NCBI GenBank assembly: GCA_009731375.1
Contig: BJOX01000035.1
Location: 75,625 to 120,604, forward strand
Length of the DNA: 44,980 bases
Reading direction: 5' to 3'
DNA from: Paulinella micropora
Lineage: Eukaryota; Cercozoa; Imbricatea; Euglyphida
A program made the translations under genes and the position numbers. The notes below the pieces were generated by a model, which was given only the letters and a program-made list of their open reading frames with translations, was not told the origin of the DNA and did no database searches. Below are positions 43,901 through 44,980 of the stretch, piece after piece; the first letter of the stretch is position 1; each line of letters opens with the position of its first letter.

Positions 43901-44809
43901 CCCCAAATATGTCACGCTTGTCTTTGCGAGTTGATATTTCTTCAAATTACATTTCAGGCCAAATAGTTTGATACGCCTGAAAATGTCTGTTAGATGGTCG
44001 ATGTGCTCTTCCATCGTATTGGAGTACACGATAATGTCATCGATGTAACAAAATGCGTACTCTCCCGCCTTCTGTCCTCTTCTCCTCATGAAACCTCCCT
44101 CTGTCTGGTCATTATATTTGCTACTCAGCATGCTTTGCATCGCTTTCTGAAAGAGTCCCGGGGCCTGTTTGAGTCCCATCGGAAGTACTTTCCACTGATA
44201 TGTCTCCATTCCTACTACAAATGCAGTCGGCCATCTGAACTTTTTATCCAGTGGAATTTGCCAGAAGCCATTCTTCAGATCAATGACTGAGTATAGCTTG
44301 GCGTTCCGCAATACTCGCCTTCCTTCTTCAAGAGTAGGTAATGGATTTCGTTCCTCCTCTAAAATTTTATTGACGCGGGCATAGTTAACCGTTAAGCGCC
44401 ATTCTCCTCCCGGTTTAGGCACCAGTCTCGGTTGGGAAACTATTGGAGATGTCGATCTCTCAATGAAATCCTCATCGAGTAACTGCCGTGCTTGTTCTTC
44501 TGCGATCTTTGCTTCATGTATACTCAGATTTGCCCGTCGTGGCGCCGGTGAAGGCTCAGCACCTGGTATTTTACAAATAACCGCGGTGAAGTCTTCCGGC
44601 TTGACACCTCCCGCTTGAGGGGGGTCAAAAATCATTTTGTTCGCCTTCAATCTCTCTTTCAAAACCTCTTTCTCCTTCTCCGTACCTGCTCCTCCTGCCA
44701 ATTTCTCGTCTATCGCCGCCTTAAACTCCTCCTCTGACATTCTCTTGTGATGCTTGAGGGGTGCTCTGTCCTCCTCCAAGCCCAACTCTTCTTCTGATAT
44801 ATCGTCCAT
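40961..44809 (-). CDS. Gypsy-2 Pol: reverse transcriptase, RNase H, integrase
   Basis: 1,282 residues, uninterrupted. RT about 95-390: PRLVPKPGGEWRLTVNYARV, SVIDLKNGFWQIPL (D177), MGLKQAPGLFQKAM, and CYIDDIIVYSNT (YIDD 255-258), preceded by a roughly 20-residue insertion (NDQTEGGFMRRRGQKAGEY). RNase H: VDTDASKFAIGAVLQ (D409), EALAVVWALKRLREY (E451), VRTDHQNLLWL (D477), LPGKRNVVADSLSR. After a roughly 200-residue acidic spacer comes the integrase: zinc site H726/H733/C763/C766; core D796, D856, E892 (35 residues between the last two). A GPY/F-like WKGPYQIMEQMGPLNYKI and a long charged tail follow. No protease motif lies in this ORF. The ATG at 44809 lies four codons after an in-frame TAA. All catalytic residues appear intact, so this may be a functional pol. 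Confidence 0.93.
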   Translation of the reverse strand: MDDISEEELGLEEDRAPLKHHKRMSEEEFKAAIDEKLAGGAGTEKEKEVLKERLKANKMIFDPPQAGGVKPEDFTAVICKIPGAEPSPAPRRANLSIHEAKIAEEQARQLLDEDFIERSTSPIVSQPRLVPKPGGEWRLTVNYARVNKILEEERNPLPTLEEGRRVLRNAKLYSVIDLKNGFWQIPLDKKFRWPTAFVVGMETYQWKVLPMGLKQAPGLFQKAMQSMLSSKYNDQTEGGFMRRRGQKAGEYAFCYIDDIIVYSNTMEEHIDHLTDIFRRIKLFGLKCNLKKYQLAKTSVTYLGYEISYNRVSISKEKREEIMSRQRPKNRTELHSFLAMAQYYSQFIPNWGATRAKLERMIDFGDFEKWDDEAFEAYNTIKDLIYKDPKDGGLVLMMPDFSKQFVVDTDASKFAIGAVLQQEDEEKKLRPIMFISRKLCSAERNYCTRQREALAVVWALKRLREYLWGGPQFIVRTDHQNLLWLMNHEQTGRLARWQAFLSCFNFTMVHLPGKRNVVADSLSRLEFHSEVAALVSSAEMEDLSPDCTYEVHHIESMQMARGVRYNQSGLRHNSPQGPDHGICCTAHVLEDAEWSYEAYENMKAEIKQEEIKQEAYAEPPQENKEELDENPERIGVQLEDGTIHIASPTAWRQQQALDPEFKELIQLYKNPNELKMTKEIKEQQKEMGWRDGLLWYKGQHGRYASQPDKWTLWVPEKLRHIIFVAAHNCPLLAHPGRQRTHMFISRRFWWKKMKENIDEQVNACIPCKTSKTPLKANFGLIGTFPLHLGMFEFLHTDHVGPFPVTTEGYRYLLTAIDRATNYVWVVPVKDVTGETTAKALIDRIISQIGVPRKICSDRGSDFNNEVIDKLSAYYGMKWQYVTAYNPRANGKIERVHRPLKAALKMYCMKKENQKAWMEAASSFAFAMNCLPSTALGGSKGSVSPYQLVYGREPAIPASLLHKKDSWADQDELFGVRLRAKMEAEQIVQAHREAERRKTDAEGVRQAHLDQVRFQVGDIVLLYHPQVPQGVSSKLFIHWKGPYQIMEQMGPLNYKIRGRGKVQIVNVRRLIKYDPFLLEDESVDQALKRMEADFKEVPPIRKEDISERDAYRAPIAEKEEAELENKRATDRKSAAGTQTRKRGESNVPEGKFTEAQIRRAQNDLIYDRPRKAIRTARSQGVHQEGSDDGDQDPRAGNDTLVHPSWKEGDAIGHISWAKDAFYVVRPAAQHVADDTLSDLYLMRVMAVPHKRHTRSNRISTAAQIIQPVLHFWRSLDPVEDPKVR

Positions 44810-44818
44810 TCCCGTTTT

Positions 44819-44980
44819 TTAATATGTGGCAGTGTCTGGTTCGTCGTCCTCCGCCAGATCTACCAACATATCTATTAATCTCGCATATTGCAACGGAGCT
44901 TTTCGGGTGTAGAAACCATCGAAGCATGTGAATGCTTGAGGAATCAATTTCAACTTGTCCTGGTCTCTGAGCTTCCGCTT
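44819..44980 (-). CDS. Gypsy-2 upstream ORF end (partial, probably gag or protease)
   Basis: Reading in from the window edge, 53 codons are open (KLKLIPQAFTCFDGFY, then LQYARLIDMLVDLAEDDE) and end at TAA 44819-44821. The frame is the same as that of pol, which starts 9 nt later. It probably belongs to gag or to a gag-protease product. Too short to identify. Confidence 0.5.
   Translation of the reverse strand, partial: KRKLRDQDKLKLIPQAFTCFDGFYTRKAPLQYARLIDMLVDLAEDDEPDTATY

Larger units (their letters stand above)
38150..44980 (-). mobile_element. Gypsy-2 (Ty3/gypsy), truncated by window edge
   Basis: Minus-strand element with 3' LTR 38150-38401, polypurine tract, a 2.3-kb 3' region, and pol 40709-44809. 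The domain order RT, RNase H, integrase defines Ty3/gypsy. Gag and the 5' LTR lie to the right, outside the window. It differs from gypsy-1 in RT box (YIDD against YLDD), LTR and codon composition. Confidence 0.85.

Overview
The window is eukaryotic and almost entirely repetitive. I see no host gene, no bacterial-style operon, no rRNA and no convincing tRNA gene. It holds very long tri- and tetranucleotide microsatellites, a tRNA-derived SINE family, one LINE, one Ty1/copia element and at least three bodies of Ty3/gypsy sequence, plus six runs of N. The element mix fits a repeat-rich alga, protist or invertebrate. I cannot name the organism, and a red alga or similar protist is only a guess.

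Layout. 1-3890: GATA/GTAT/GTAA-type microsatellites, then (ATT)n arrays carrying SINEs on the minus strand, with gaps and a 58-base G run. 3890-5725: no recognisable gene. 5725-7172: (ATT)n and two plus-strand SINE heads cut by gaps. 8210-11865: a LINE with ORF1 and an endonuclease/reverse transcriptase ORF2, cut off at its 3' end by gypsy LTR sequence. 11866-17200: gypsy-1 copy 1, in which gag N is plus-strand but the rest of gag, zinc finger and protease are minus-strand, the flipped block being bounded by inverted arrays of a roughly 75-80 bp repeat. 16576-37646: gypsy-1 copy 2, with gag minus, protease plus, linker and RT minus, RNase H and integrase plus. 21332-29664: a copia element inserted in the gypsy-1 RT, with 396-bp LTRs differing at one base and a 5-bp target duplication GGGTA. 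38150 to the right edge: a second gypsy family (gypsy-2) on the minus strand, with a 252-bp 3' LTR, polypurine tract, a 2.3-kb 3' region and a long pol.

How it fits together. Comparing gypsy-1 copies 1 and 2 shows that the mixed strands of copy 2 are explained by two internal inversions (about 17485-20262 and 20640-33780). Undoing both in principle gives one collinear order: LTR, gag, protease, long linker, RT, RNase H, integrase, C-terminal domain, LTR. Copia inserted into this locus recently. Its polyprotein is unusual: a MYND-type zinc finger sits in an approximately 850-residue extension between the gag zinc knuckle and the protease. Its LTRs end AG...CT rather than TG...CA, and its gag start codon lies inside the LTR. 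The most notable observations are the copia MYND extension, the repeated inversions in gypsy-1, the tRNA-like SINE that ends in an encoded CCA, and the in-frame TAA codons bounding gypsy-2 pol.
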